In this document: piece by piece, positions 1 through 8,175 of the stretch
Layout of the letters: the number at the start of each line of letters is the position of its first letter
Numbering within the stretch: the stretch's first letter is position 1
NCBI RefSeq assembly: GCF_902499125.1
Contig: NZ_CABVPX010000029.1
Location: 1 to 64,000 of the forward strand
Origin: Burkholderia arboris
GTDB taxonomy: Bacteria > Pseudomonadota > Gammaproteobacteria > Burkholderiales > Burkholderiaceae
Reading direction: 5' to 3'
DNA length: 64,000 nt
The notes under the pieces: model-generated
Seen by the model: only the letters and a program-made list of their open reading frames with translations
The model's database searches: none
What the model was told of the DNA's origin: nothing
Position numbers and translations under genes: made by a program

Positions 1-963
1 CTGATCCGGCAGATCGCGCGCCGCTACCTGGAAAACGGGATGTCGGTGGATCCGAACGAGATCATCGTGACGGTCGGCGCGACGGAGGCGATCAACCTGT
101 GCCTGCAGGCGGTGGCGAAGCCGGGGGACACGATCGCGGTGGAATCGCCGACGTTCTACGCGATGCTGCACGCGATCGAGCGGATGGGGATGAAGGCGAT
201 CGAGGTCGCGACGCATCCGGAGTACGGGATCGACATCGCGGCGCTGGCCGCGATCGCGAAGTCGCAGCCGATCGCCGCGTGCATGGTGATGCCGAACTTC
301 CAGAACCCGCTCGGCTTCCAGATGCCCGACGAGCGCAAGCGCGAGCTGGTGGCGTTCGCCGCGAAAGCCGACCTGCCGGTCATCGAGAATGGCGTGTACA
401 ACGAACTGTACTTCGGCAACACCCATCCGAGCACGCTGAAGTCGTTCGACCGCCATGACATCGTGCTGCATTGCGCTTCGTTCTCGAAGAGCCTGACGGC
501 CGCGTACCGGATCGGCTGGGCGTTGCCGGGCCGCTATCGCGAACAGGTCGAGAAGCTGAAATTCCTGAACACGCTGGCGACGCCGTCGCTGCCGCAACTC
601 GCGATCGCGGAGTTTCTCGAGCGCGATGGCTACGAACATCACCTGCGGCGGATTCGCAAGGCGTACGCGCAGCAGTCGAACCTGATGCGGACGATGGTGT
701 CGCGGTTCTTCCCGGAAGGCACGCGCATCTCGAGTCCGGCGGGCGGGTACGTGCTGTGGATCGAGCTGCCCGTGCAGGTCGATGCGATGCGGCTGTACCA
801 GCTCGCGCTGGAGCAGGGCATCACGATCGGTCCCGGCTACATGTTCTCGATCGCGGACAGCTACCGGAATTTCATCCGCCTGAACTACAGCAGCCCGTGG
901 TCGCCGGAGATCGAGCAGGCGGTCGTGACCGTCGGCAAGCTCGCCGCATACTGCGCCGACTGA
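1..963 (+). CDS. MocR/PdxR-type PLP-dependent aminotransferase domain, 5' end cut by window
   Basis: The reading frame is open from base 1, so only the C-terminal part (about 320 residues) is visible. It has the fold-type I aminotransferase signature: an Asn-Pro-rich substrate loop (NFQNPLGFQMP), a PLP-lysine region SFSKSLTAAYRIGW and a C-terminal small domain. This is the arrangement of MocR-type GntR regulators, where an N-terminal winged helix precedes an aminotransferase-like domain, or of stand-alone 2-aminoadipate-type aminotransferases. The upstream HTH, if any, lies outside the window, so regulator and enzyme cannot be told apart. It converges on the formate dehydrogenase gene, with a GC-rich hairpin between the two stops. 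Confidence 0.8.
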   Translation: MIRQIARRYLENGMSVDPNEIIVTVGATEAINLCLQAVAKPGDTIAVESPTFYAMLHAIERMGMKAIEVATHPEYGIDIAALAAIAKSQPIAACMVMPNFQNPLGFQMPDERKRELVAFAAKADLPVIENGVYNELYFGNTHPSTLKSFDRHDIVLHCASFSKSLTAAYRIGWALPGRYREQVEKLKFLNTLATPSLPQLAIAEFLERDGYEHHLRRIRKAYAQQSNLMRTMVSRFFPEGTRISSPAGGYVLWIELPVQVDAMRLYQLALEQGITIGPGYMFSIADSYRNFIRLNYSSPWSPEIEQAVVTVGKLAAYCAD

Positions 964-969
964 ACGTAC

Positions 970-990
970 CGCCGCGCGTCGCGCGCGGCG
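970..990. terminator. GC-rich hairpin between convergent genes
   Basis: A perfect inverted repeat with 9-bp arms (CGCCGCGCG / CGCGCGGCG) and a 3-nt loop fills the gap between the stops of the aminotransferase and the formate dehydrogenase. There is no clear T-run on either strand. It probably works as a bidirectional transcription barrier. Confidence 0.5.
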
Positions 991-2151
991 TTACGTCAGC
1001 CGGTACGACTGCGCGCCGGTGCCCGCGAGCGTGCCGCCGTCGACGATCAGGTATTCGTTGCGGATCGGCTTGCCGTCGAACCAGCATTGCAGGATCTCCA
1101 GCGTGCCGGCCGCGTAGCGCGCCTGCGCGGACAGCGACGTGCCGGAGATGTGCGGCGTCATGCCGTTGAACGGCATCGTGCGCCACGGATGATCGGCCGG
1201 CGCCGGCTGCGGAAACCAGACGTCGCCGCCGTAGCCCGCGAGATGGCCGGACGTGACGGCATTCACGACCGCGTCGCGATCGACCAGCTTCGCACGCGCG
1301 GTGTTGATCAGGTACGCGCCGCGCTTCATTCGCGCGATCATCGCCGCGTCGAACAGGCGCTCGGTCGACGGATACAGCGGGATCTGCAGGTTGACGATGT
1401 CGACGGCGCTCGCGAGCGCCGCGGCATCGGCGTGATACGTGAGCCCGAGTTCCTGTTCGACCGACGCATCGAGCCGGTGGCGCTGCGTGTAGTGCAGGTG
1501 CAGGCCGAACGGCTTCAGCCGGCGCAGCACGGCGAGCCCGATGCGCCCCGCGCCGACCGTGCCGAAATGCATGCCTTCGACGTCATAGCTGCGCGCCACG
1601 CAATCGGCGATGTTCCAGCCGCCTTGCTGCGCGATCGCATGCGACGGCAGGTAGTTGCGCACCAGCGCGAGCGTCGTCATCACCACGTGCTCGGCCACGC
1701 TGATGCTGTTCGACCCGGTGACTTCGGCGACGGTGATGTGCGCACGCGCGGCGGCGTCGAGATCGACGTGATCGGAGCCGATGCCGGCCGTCAGCGCGAG
1801 CTTCAGCTTCGGCGCGCGGGCGATCCGTTCGGCCGTCAGATACGCGGGCCAGAACGGCTGCGAGATCACCACGTCCGCTTCGGGTAGCCGGCGCTCGAAT
1901 TCGGAGCCGGGGCCGTCCTTGTCGCTCGTGACGATCAGCGTGTGACCATGCGCTTCCATATAGCCGCGCAACCCGAGCGCGCCGGACACCGAGCCGACGA
2001 GTTCGCCGGGCCGGAAACCGGGCGGGCCGTCCGGCGTCGGCGCGGTTTGGCCGTCCGCGTAGCGCGTGATGACCGGAATCGCATCGCGCACGTAGCGCGG
2101 CGGATAGCCGTCGACAGGATCGGGGTAAAGCACGCACAGGACGGTGGCCAT
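991..2151 (-). CDS. fdh: Formate dehydrogenase, D-2-hydroxyacid dehydrogenase family, predicted NADP+-dependent
   Basis: This 386-residue protein is a metal-free formate dehydrogenase that oxidises formate to CO2. The start is ATG at 2151, preceded by GAGGAG; the frame stays open further upstream but without family similarity. Visible family features are substrate residues in GSNSIS (about 147-152), the GTVGAGRIG dinucleotide loop (about 198-206), FPQPAP and the catalytic PHISGTS near the C-terminus. The residue after the second beta strand, in YTQRHRLD, is Gln223, where the well-known NAD+-dependent enzymes have Asp. The Burkholderia stabilis enzyme, reported to be NADP+-dependent, has the same Gln, so NADP+ use is inferred. 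It is divergent from the Rieske/FAD gene. Confidence 0.93.
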   Translation of the reverse strand: MATVLCVLYPDPVDGYPPRYVRDAIPVITRYADGQTAPTPDGPPGFRPGELVGSVSGALGLRGYMEAHGHTLIVTSDKDGPGSEFERRLPEADVVISQPFWPAYLTAERIARAPKLKLALTAGIGSDHVDLDAAARAHITVAEVTGSNSISVAEHVVMTTLALVRNYLPSHAIAQQGGWNIADCVARSYDVEGMHFGTVGAGRIGLAVLRRLKPFGLHLHYTQRHRLDASVEQELGLTYHADAAALASAVDIVNLQIPLYPSTERLFDAAMIARMKRGAYLINTARAKLVDRDAVVNAVTSGHLAGYGGDVWFPQPAPADHPWRTMPFNGMTPHISGTSLSAQARYAAGTLEILQCWFDGKPIRNEYLIVDGGTLAGTGAQSYRLT

Positions 2152-2385
2152 CGGGTAGCACTCCTCGCGACAGGGGGAAGGCGGCACGCGGATTGCGCAG
2201 GAGGCGCGACGTGCTCCGCAGGCGGCCGGCGTGTTGCGCCGCAGCGTTGATGACGTTCTACGCCCGTCATGGATCGCATGCAAGCTACAGTCCGTGTTTG
2301 CGTGCGCTGCGGGGCGTCTGTACCTGTTCTTTTCAGGCGGGATGTCGATAATGGGATCGTTACCTGACTTTCCGGGAGCCACGTC

Positions 2386-3918
2386 ATGACTGCAAGCGAC
2401 GCTTCGTCTTCACGCCCTGATCTCGCGGCAGGCATCGCGCTCGACGAGATCGCCGACGGCGCGATGATCGAGGGCCATGTCGGCGATGCCGCGGTGCTGC
2501 TCGTGCGGCGCGCCGACGAATTGTTCGCCGTGGGTGCGAATTGCACGCACTACGGTGCGCCGCTGGCCAACGGCCTGCTGGTCGGCGACACGATCCGCTG
2601 CCCGTGGCATCACGCGGCATTCTGCCTGCGCACGGGCGAGATGCAGCGCGCGCCTGCGCTCGACGGGCTGCCGTGCTGGCGCGTCGAGCGCCGCGACGGC
2701 CGCGCCGTCGTGCTCGATGCGCGGCCGGCGGCCGTGCCGCCGGTGCTGGACGCGGCCGGGCTGCCGGCGTCGGTCGTGATCGTCGGCGGCGGCGCCGCCG
2801 CGATCGCCGCGGCCGTGACGCTACGGCAGGAAGGCTATCCGCATCCCGTCACGCTGCTGAGCGCCGATGCCGATCCGCCTTACGACCGGCCGAATCTGTC
2901 GAAGGATTACCTCGCGGGTACGGCCGACGCGGACTGGTTGCCGCTGCGTGCGCCGTCGTTCTATACCGATCAGCGGATCGACGTGCGGTGCGGCGCACGC
3001 GTCGTGCGGATCGATTCCGCGCAGCAGGCGGTCGAGCTGGCCGACGGCAGCCGCGTCGGCTACGGCGCGCTGCTGCTCGCCACGGGCGCGGAGCCGAACC
3101 GCCTGAGCGTGCCCGGTGCCGACCTGCCGCACGTGTGCGTGCTGCGTTCGCGCGCCGATTGCGATGCGCTGATCGCCAGGCTGAAAACGGCGCGCCGCTG
3201 CGTGGTGGTCGGCGCGAGTTTCATCGGGCTCGAAGCGGCCGCCGCGTTGCGCACGCGCGGGCTCGACGTGCAGGTCGTCGCGCCCGATGCGCGTCCGATG
3301 GCACGCGTGCTCGGCGATGCGCTCGGCGACACGATCAAGGCGCTGCACGAGGCGCACGGCGTCGTGTTCCATCTCGGCGCGACGCCCGCGCAGATCGGGC
3401 CGGACAGCGTGACGCTGTCGACCGGCGACGTGCTGCCGGCCGATGTCGTGGTGGTCGGCATCGGCGTGCATCCGAACGTCGAGCTCGCGCAGGATGCGGG
3501 GCTGGCCGTCGAGCGCGGCGTGACGGTCGACCGCTTCCTTCAGACGAGTGCGCCCGGCATCTATGCGGCCGGCGACATCGCGCGCTGGCCCGATCCGCTC
3601 ACGGGTGAGCGGATTCGCGTCGAGCACTGGGTCGTCGCCGAGCGGCAGGGCATCGTCGCGGCGCGCAACATGCTCGGCCAGCAGCGCCCGTTCGAGGCGG
3701 TGCCGTTTTTCTGGAGCCAGCATTACGACCTGACGATCAACTATGTCGGGCACGCCGAGCAATGGGATCGCGTCGAGATCGATGGCGATCTCGGCGCGCA
3801 CGACTGCTCGATCGCGTACTGGCGCGGCAACGCGCGGCTTGCGGTCGTGACGATCGGCCGCGATCTCGACAGCCTGAAAGTGGAAGCCGCATTCGAGCGG
3901 CAGATTGCAGCCGCGTGA
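2386..3918 (+). CDS. Rieske [2Fe-2S]/FAD-dependent pyridine nucleotide-disulfide oxidoreductase
   Basis: The 510-residue protein fuses an N-terminal Rieske domain to a ferredoxin-reductase-type FAD/NAD(P)H module. The Rieske ligands are visible as C-x-H in NCTHYGAPL and C-x2-H in CPWHH (about 50-72). The FAD-binding loop is VIVGGGAAAIAA (about 131-142), the NAD(P)H loop is VVVGASFIGLEAAAAL, and the second FAD motif is GIYAAGDIARW. This is the AIFM3/AIF-like architecture, also found as the reductase of some oxygenase systems. The physiological electron acceptor cannot be read from the sequence. The gene is divergent from formate dehydrogenase and is followed by a small Burkholderia-type protein, probably in one transcript. 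Confidence 0.85.
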   Translation: MTASDASSSRPDLAAGIALDEIADGAMIEGHVGDAAVLLVRRADELFAVGANCTHYGAPLANGLLVGDTIRCPWHHAAFCLRTGEMQRAPALDGLPCWRVERRDGRAVVLDARPAAVPPVLDAAGLPASVVIVGGGAAAIAAAVTLRQEGYPHPVTLLSADADPPYDRPNLSKDYLAGTADADWLPLRAPSFYTDQRIDVRCGARVVRIDSAQQAVELADGSRVGYGALLLATGAEPNRLSVPGADLPHVCVLRSRADCDALIARLKTARRCVVVGASFIGLEAAAALRTRGLDVQVVAPDARPMARVLGDALGDTIKALHEAHGVVFHLGATPAQIGPDSVTLSTGDVLPADVVVVGIGVHPNVELAQDAGLAVERGVTVDRFLQTSAPGIYAAGDIARWPDPLTGERIRVEHWVVAERQGIVAARNMLGQQRPFEAVPFFWSQHYDLTINYVGHAEQWDRVEIDGDLGAHDCSIAYWRGNARLAVVTIGRDLDSLKVEAAFERQIAAA

Positions 3919-3960
3919 CAGCGGCATGACGACACGATCCGAACCTGGAGTGGAGGCAAG

Positions 3961-4338
3961 ATGAATCCCGACGTCCGTGCACGTTTCGAAACCGAGTTCG
4001 CGCCGCGCATCGCCACGCGCCTGCTCGGCCTGTATCGGCCCGGCGACGTGAAGGTCGACGTCGTGCCGCACGATGGGCAAGGCAGCCCGACCTGCGTCGA
4101 GGTCGCCGGCCTCACGTCGACGGCCGGTCTGCCGAACCGGCTGAATGCGCGGCTCGCGTGGCGCGACGACGCGATCGCCGAGCTGCTGGCCGATCCCGAC
4201 CGCAGCCGCTTCGACCGCTATCTCGCGGCGCTGCCGGTGACGATCGAGCGCTGGCAGATGGAGTTGCCGGTCGATTTCAGCTCACGGACCCAGCGCGACC
4301 GCGAGATCCTGATCGGCGACCTCGATTTCGACGCGTGA
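3961..4338 (+). CDS. Small hypothetical protein, probably DUF5594 type
   Basis: This 125-residue soluble protein lies 42 nt after the Rieske oxidoreductase, with GGAGGCAAG just before its ATG. It has no signal peptide or membrane segment and is rich in Arg/Asp. It resembles a family I know only from Burkholderia (DUF5594, from memory). Position suggests cotranscription with the upstream gene. No function can be assigned. Confidence 0.65.
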   Translation: MNPDVRARFETEFAPRIATRLLGLYRPGDVKVDVVPHDGQGSPTCVEVAGLTSTAGLPNRLNARLAWRDDAIAELLADPDRSRFDRYLAALPVTIERWQMELPVDFSSRTQRDREILIGDLDFDA

Positions 4339-4387
4339 CGCGCGTCGTGCGATGCCGGCCGCCGCTTCGCCGATGAACCGGGTGCCG

Positions 4388-4606
4388 CTAACGGTCGCGC
4401 GTCCTGACGATCACGCGCCCCTGGTCGATGCCGCCGCGCAGCGCTTCGTCGCACGTGAGCCATTCGGGCGTGACGAGTTCGGGCGCGGGCAGGTCGACCG
4501 GCGCGCCGTCGCGGAAGATCCGCACCTGCGCGACCCACGCGCCGTTTGCGTTGCGCGTCGCTTCGACGCGAATCTCGTGATCCATGAAGGTATCGGTGGC
4601 TTGCAT
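4388..4606 (-). CDS. DUF6566-type small protein
   Basis: A 72-residue protein starting at an ATG preceded by GGAGG (start chosen on this site; the frame upstream is open but is a shadow of marC). It is clearly related to the 80-residue protein at 17562-17804. Both share an HEI/HE.RV..WRN..GAW beginning, a central FRDGAP/VRGAP, then P.WLT..EALR.G...GR. No enzymatic motif is present. DUF6566 is assigned from memory of Burkholderia proteins of this shape. Confidence 0.7.
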   Translation of the reverse strand: MQATDTFMDHEIRVEATRNANGAWVAQVRIFRDGAPVDLPAPELVTPEWLTCDEALRGGIDQGRVIVRTRDR

Positions 4607-4726
4607 TGGGGAGGCCTCCGTCGTGCGTGAACGCGGTGCGTCGATCGTATCAGCCCGGCGCGCGCCGCGCACCGGAAACCCGCCCGGATCCATCCTCGGC
4701 TTGCCACACGATACGGGAGCGACCCT

Positions 4727-5365
4727 GTGGGCTTCGACCTGACTTTTTCCATCAAGGTGTTTGCGGCGCTGTTCGCGATCATGAATCCGATCGCGAACAT
4801 CCCGGTGTTCCTGTCGCTGACCGAGGGCGCGGCGGACGGCGTGCGCCGCAAGGTCGCGGTGACGGCCGCGATCGGCGTGACGATCGGCTGCATCGTGTCG
4901 GCCGTCGCGGGCGGTGCGATCCTGCACGTGTTCGGCCTGAAGATCGACGATTTTCGTCTCGCGGGCGGGCTGCTGGTGCTGCTGATCGCGCTGTCGATGC
5001 TGCATGGCTCGCCGAGCCGCCAGCATGCGCCGGGTGCGGACGAAGGCGCGGATCCGGCCGCGGCCGAGAGCGTCGCGATCTATCCGCTGACGATCCCGTT
5101 GCTGGTCGGCCCCGGCACGATCGCGACGATGATCGTGCTCGGGCACAACGCGTTCTCGACCGGGCAGGCATTCGCGTTTGCGCTCGGGCTGGCCGCGTTT
5201 CTCGTGCTGCTGGCCGTCTCGCTGCTGTCGGCGCCGCTGATCGGCCATTACCTGTCGCCGCGCGTGACGGCGGTCACGCAGCGCCTGATGGGGATGATTC
5301 TCGCGGCGATCGCGATGCAGATGATCGTCGCGAGCCTGAAGGCCGCGTTCGGGCTGTCGCATTGA
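4727..5365 (+). CDS. MarC family integral membrane protein
   Basis: A 212-residue protein with six predicted hydrophobic segments and the MarC family hallmarks near the N-terminus (FAIMNPIANIPVFL) and in the middle (YPLTIPLLVGPGTIATMIVLG). The start is GTG at 4727; the next residues GFDLTFSIKVFAALF fit the usual MarC N-terminus. The family was once linked to multiple antibiotic resistance but its function is unproven. It is divergent from the DUF6566 gene and followed closely by a DUF1269-like gene. Confidence 0.88.
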   Translation: MGFDLTFSIKVFAALFAIMNPIANIPVFLSLTEGAADGVRRKVAVTAAIGVTIGCIVSAVAGGAILHVFGLKIDDFRLAGGLLVLLIALSMLHGSPSRQHAPGADEGADPAAAESVAIYPLTIPLLVGPGTIATMIVLGHNAFSTGQAFAFALGLAAFLVLLAVSLLSAPLIGHYLSPRVTAVTQRLMGMILAAIAMQMIVASLKAAFGLSH

Positions 5366-5410
5366 GTGCGGCGTGCCGGCATCCGGTCATTCGATTGCAT
5401 GGAGTGGTCG

Positions 5411-5875
5411 ATGAATACGCTGATTGCGTTGTCTTACCCCGATCTGCCGGCCGCCCATCGTGCGCTGGCCGAACTGGGCACGTTGCGCGACCGGCACGTC
5501 GTCGCGCTGGCGGCGGTCGTGATCGTCGAGTGTGCGAGCGACGGACAGTTGCGCACGCATTCGGTCGATTCCGGTCGCGTGTCGTCCGGATCGCTGCTCG
5601 ACAGCGTGGTCGCGCACCTCGGATCGTCGCTCGACGCATGGCGCGCGCGGCCGGTGGACGACGCGCTGACCGATCGCGTCGCGCGCAAGGCGCGCCCCGG
5701 CACCGTATCGCTCGGACTCGACGCGACGCAGCTCGACATTTACGCGCTGAGCGCGGCGCTCGCGCCGTTCGGCGGCGACGTGCTCGACACGACGCTGTCG
5801 ATCGACGACGAACTGAAGCTGGTCGAAGCGATCTCGAACGCGCGCGGCGGCGGCAACCGCCCGGCGAGCGACTGA
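5411..5875 (+). CDS. DUF1269-like protein
   Basis: A 154-residue protein. ATG at 5411 (GGAG eight bases upstream) is preferred over earlier in-frame codons because it gives the N-terminus MNTLIALSYPD typical of the family, followed by a region like other DUF1269 proteins. The glycine-rich membrane insertion often seen in DUF1269 members is absent, so it looks cytosolic. It lies 45 nt after marC and converges on the SulP gene. Function unknown. Confidence 0.65.
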   Translation: MNTLIALSYPDLPAAHRALAELGTLRDRHVVALAAVVIVECASDGQLRTHSVDSGRVSSGSLLDSVVAHLGSSLDAWRARPVDDALTDRVARKARPGTVSLGLDATQLDIYALSAALAPFGGDVLDTTLSIDDELKLVEAISNARGGGNRPASD

Positions 5876-5902
5876 CGCGCCGCGCCGGCCGCGGTCGCAG
5901 GT

Positions 5903-7384
5903 TCAGTGCGCGGCCGCCTCCGGTTGCGCGCCGGCCTTGTCGTGTGTCGCGTACTTGTCGATCATCGTCGCGCTCGCACGATTCAGGCCGCCGACCTCGA
6001 CGTCGATTCCGTTGCGCCGGAACTTGTGGACGATCCGGTCGAGCGCGTCGATCGCGGTGATGTCCCAGAAGTGCGCGTGCGACAGGTCGAGCCGCACGTG
6101 CTTCACCGGTTCCTTGAAGTCGAACGCCGACACGAACGCTTCCGACGACGCGAAGAACACCTGCCCGCGCACGACATAGCGGCGCGCGCCGCGCGCATCG
6201 TCGAGCGCCGATTCGACGCGCAGCACGCGCTGCACCTTCGACGCGAAGAACAGCGCGCTCAGCAGCACGCCGATCCCGACCCCGATCGCGAGGTTGCCGG
6301 TCGCGACCACGACGGCAACGGTCGCCACCATCACGAACGACGAGCTTGCCGGATGCGTGCGCAGGTTCGCGAGCGAGCGCCAGCTGAACGTGCTGATCGA
6401 CACCATGATCATCACCGCGACGAGCGCGGCCATCGGAATCTGCCGCACCCACGGGCCGAGGAATACCACGAGCACGAGCAGGAACGCGCCGGCGACGAAC
6501 GTCGACAACCGGCCGCGCCCGCCCGACTTGATGTTGATGACGGTCTGCCCGATCATCGCGCAGCCGGGCATCCCGCCGAGCAGGCCGGCTGCGATGTTCG
6601 CGACGCCCTGGCCGCGGCATTCGCGGTTCTTGTCGCTCGACGTGTCGGTGAAGTCGTCGACGATCGCGGCCGTCATCAGCGATTCGAGCAGGCCGACCAC
6701 GGCGACGCCCGCGGCATACGGGAAGATGATGCGCAGCGTGTCGAGCGTGAACGGCACGTGCGGCAGCGCGAACGACGGCAGCCGGTCGGGGAACGCGCCC
6801 ATGTCGCCGACGGTCGGCAGCTTCAGGTGCAGGGCCATCGAGATGGCTGTCAGCACGACGATGCACACGAGCGGCGACGGCACCGCGCGCGTCACGCGCG
6901 GCAGCAGGTAAATGATCGCGAGACCGCCGGCGACCATCGCGTACACATAGGAAGGCACGTCGTGCAGTTGCGGCAGCTGAGCGAGGAAGATCAGGATCGC
7001 GAGCGCGTTGACGAAGCCGGTGATCACCGAGCGCGACACGAAGCGCATCAGCGTGCCGAGCCTCAGCAGGCCGGCGGCGATCTGCAGGAGCCCCGCGAGG
7101 ATGCCGGTGGCGAGCACGTACTCGACGCCGTGGTGCTTCACGAGCGAGGCGATGACGAGCGCGACGGCGCCGGTCGCGGCCGAGATCATGCCGGGCCGGC
7201 CGCCCGCGATCGCGGACACGACGGCGATGCTGAACGCCGCATAGAGGCCGACCTTCGGGTCGACGCCCGCGATGATCGAGAACGCGAGCGCTTCGGGGAT
7301 GAGTGCGAGCGCAACGACCGTGCCGGCGAGAAGATCGGCGCGGAGATTGGAAAACCATTCGTCGCGTAAGGAGCGGGTATGCAT
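5903..7384 (-). CDS. SulP family inorganic anion transporter with C-terminal STAS domain
   Basis: About 493 residues, with 10 or more hydrophobic segments. The N-terminal signature LLAGTVVALALIPEALAFSIIAGVDPKVGLYAAF is typical of SulP sulfate/bicarbonate transporters. A central conserved region (GQGVANIAAGLLGGMPGCAMIGQ) and a C-terminal STAS domain (roughly the last 110 residues) follow. The likely substrate is sulfate, bicarbonate or another small anion; the sequence does not decide. The start at 7384 (MHTRSLRDEW) fits the family. A GTG/ATG-type start further upstream to 7462 is possible, and no strong Shine-Dalgarno marks either. Confidence 0.88.
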   Translation of the reverse strand: MHTRSLRDEWFSNLRADLLAGTVVALALIPEALAFSIIAGVDPKVGLYAAFSIAVVSAIAGGRPGMISAATGAVALVIASLVKHHGVEYVLATGILAGLLQIAAGLLRLGTLMRFVSRSVITGFVNALAILIFLAQLPQLHDVPSYVYAMVAGGLAIIYLLPRVTRAVPSPLVCIVVLTAISMALHLKLPTVGDMGAFPDRLPSFALPHVPFTLDTLRIIFPYAAGVAVVGLLESLMTAAIVDDFTDTSSDKNRECRGQGVANIAAGLLGGMPGCAMIGQTVINIKSGGRGRLSTFVAGAFLLVLVVFLGPWVRQIPMAALVAVMIMVSISTFSWRSLANLRTHPASSSFVMVATVAVVVATGNLAIGVGIGVLLSALFFASKVQRVLRVESALDDARGARRYVVRGQVFFASSEAFVSAFDFKEPVKHVRLDLSHAHFWDITAIDALDRIVHKFRRNGIDVEVGGLNRASATMIDKYATHDKAGAQPEAAAH

Positions 7385-8175
7385 GGCGATGGCGATAGCG
7401 ATAGGAAGCAGATGACGGAACTGCCGGCCGCCGGGGCGCGGTTCGATGCGAAGGTGACGCACGGCACGGCCGCGCGCGGCCCGATGGCGGGCGCGGCGAA
7501 GACGGCTGCACGAGCGGCGGCCTCGAGAGCGAAAAGGCGCTGTGCGGCCGGCGCGCGAATGCGCAGGCCCGCACAGCGGGTACGCGAACCCCCTGTCGGT
7601 CAGGCTGGATGACGATGGGTAGTTCGCGAAGCGCTACATAGGAATCTCGGGGAATTCGGAGGAAATACGGGGAAACGTCGCGCCGCGCAGCGGCTGCCGA
7701 GGCGCCGAAGCTTACAGAATGATCGGACGAACGTCCAGCCATGCGAGGGCAGCAGGCACGCATGTGATGCACGGGGTGCACGGTCGGAATCGCGCGAAAG
7801 CGGTCTTGGCCGGATTTCGAGATGCGAAAAGTCGAGTCGGGAAGTTTGACCTGATAGCGCGACGAAACGTGTAAACGCGACATCGCACCCGGCTAAACAC
7901 CGCATGATCCGCTCGACGGTGAAGACGTTCTTACCGATCGCGACGCATTGAATCTGGCAATGCAGACCGCACGCATGGATAGATTTATTCGATGATCGGC
8001 GAATGCGCGACATGCCTCTTCTATACTGACAAGGACCGCTTTTCACGGGAGGAAAGCCAGTCCGCACGAGCGCATCAATCGTGAAGTGCCGTCGCGCAAG
8101 CGGCGGCCGGACCGCGCTGTCATCCGCTGCGGTCTCGGCCGACAGACGCGCCGGGCCGCCTCACAAGGAGCGACG
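7385..8175. other. Long intergenic region upstream of sigma54 response regulator
   Basis: No convincing gene is seen in about 790 bases. The middle part (about 7700-8040) is less GC-rich than the surrounding genes. A TATACT hexamer at 8022-8027 could be a -10 element for the response regulator, but no good -35 lies 17 bases upstream. Confidence 0.4.
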
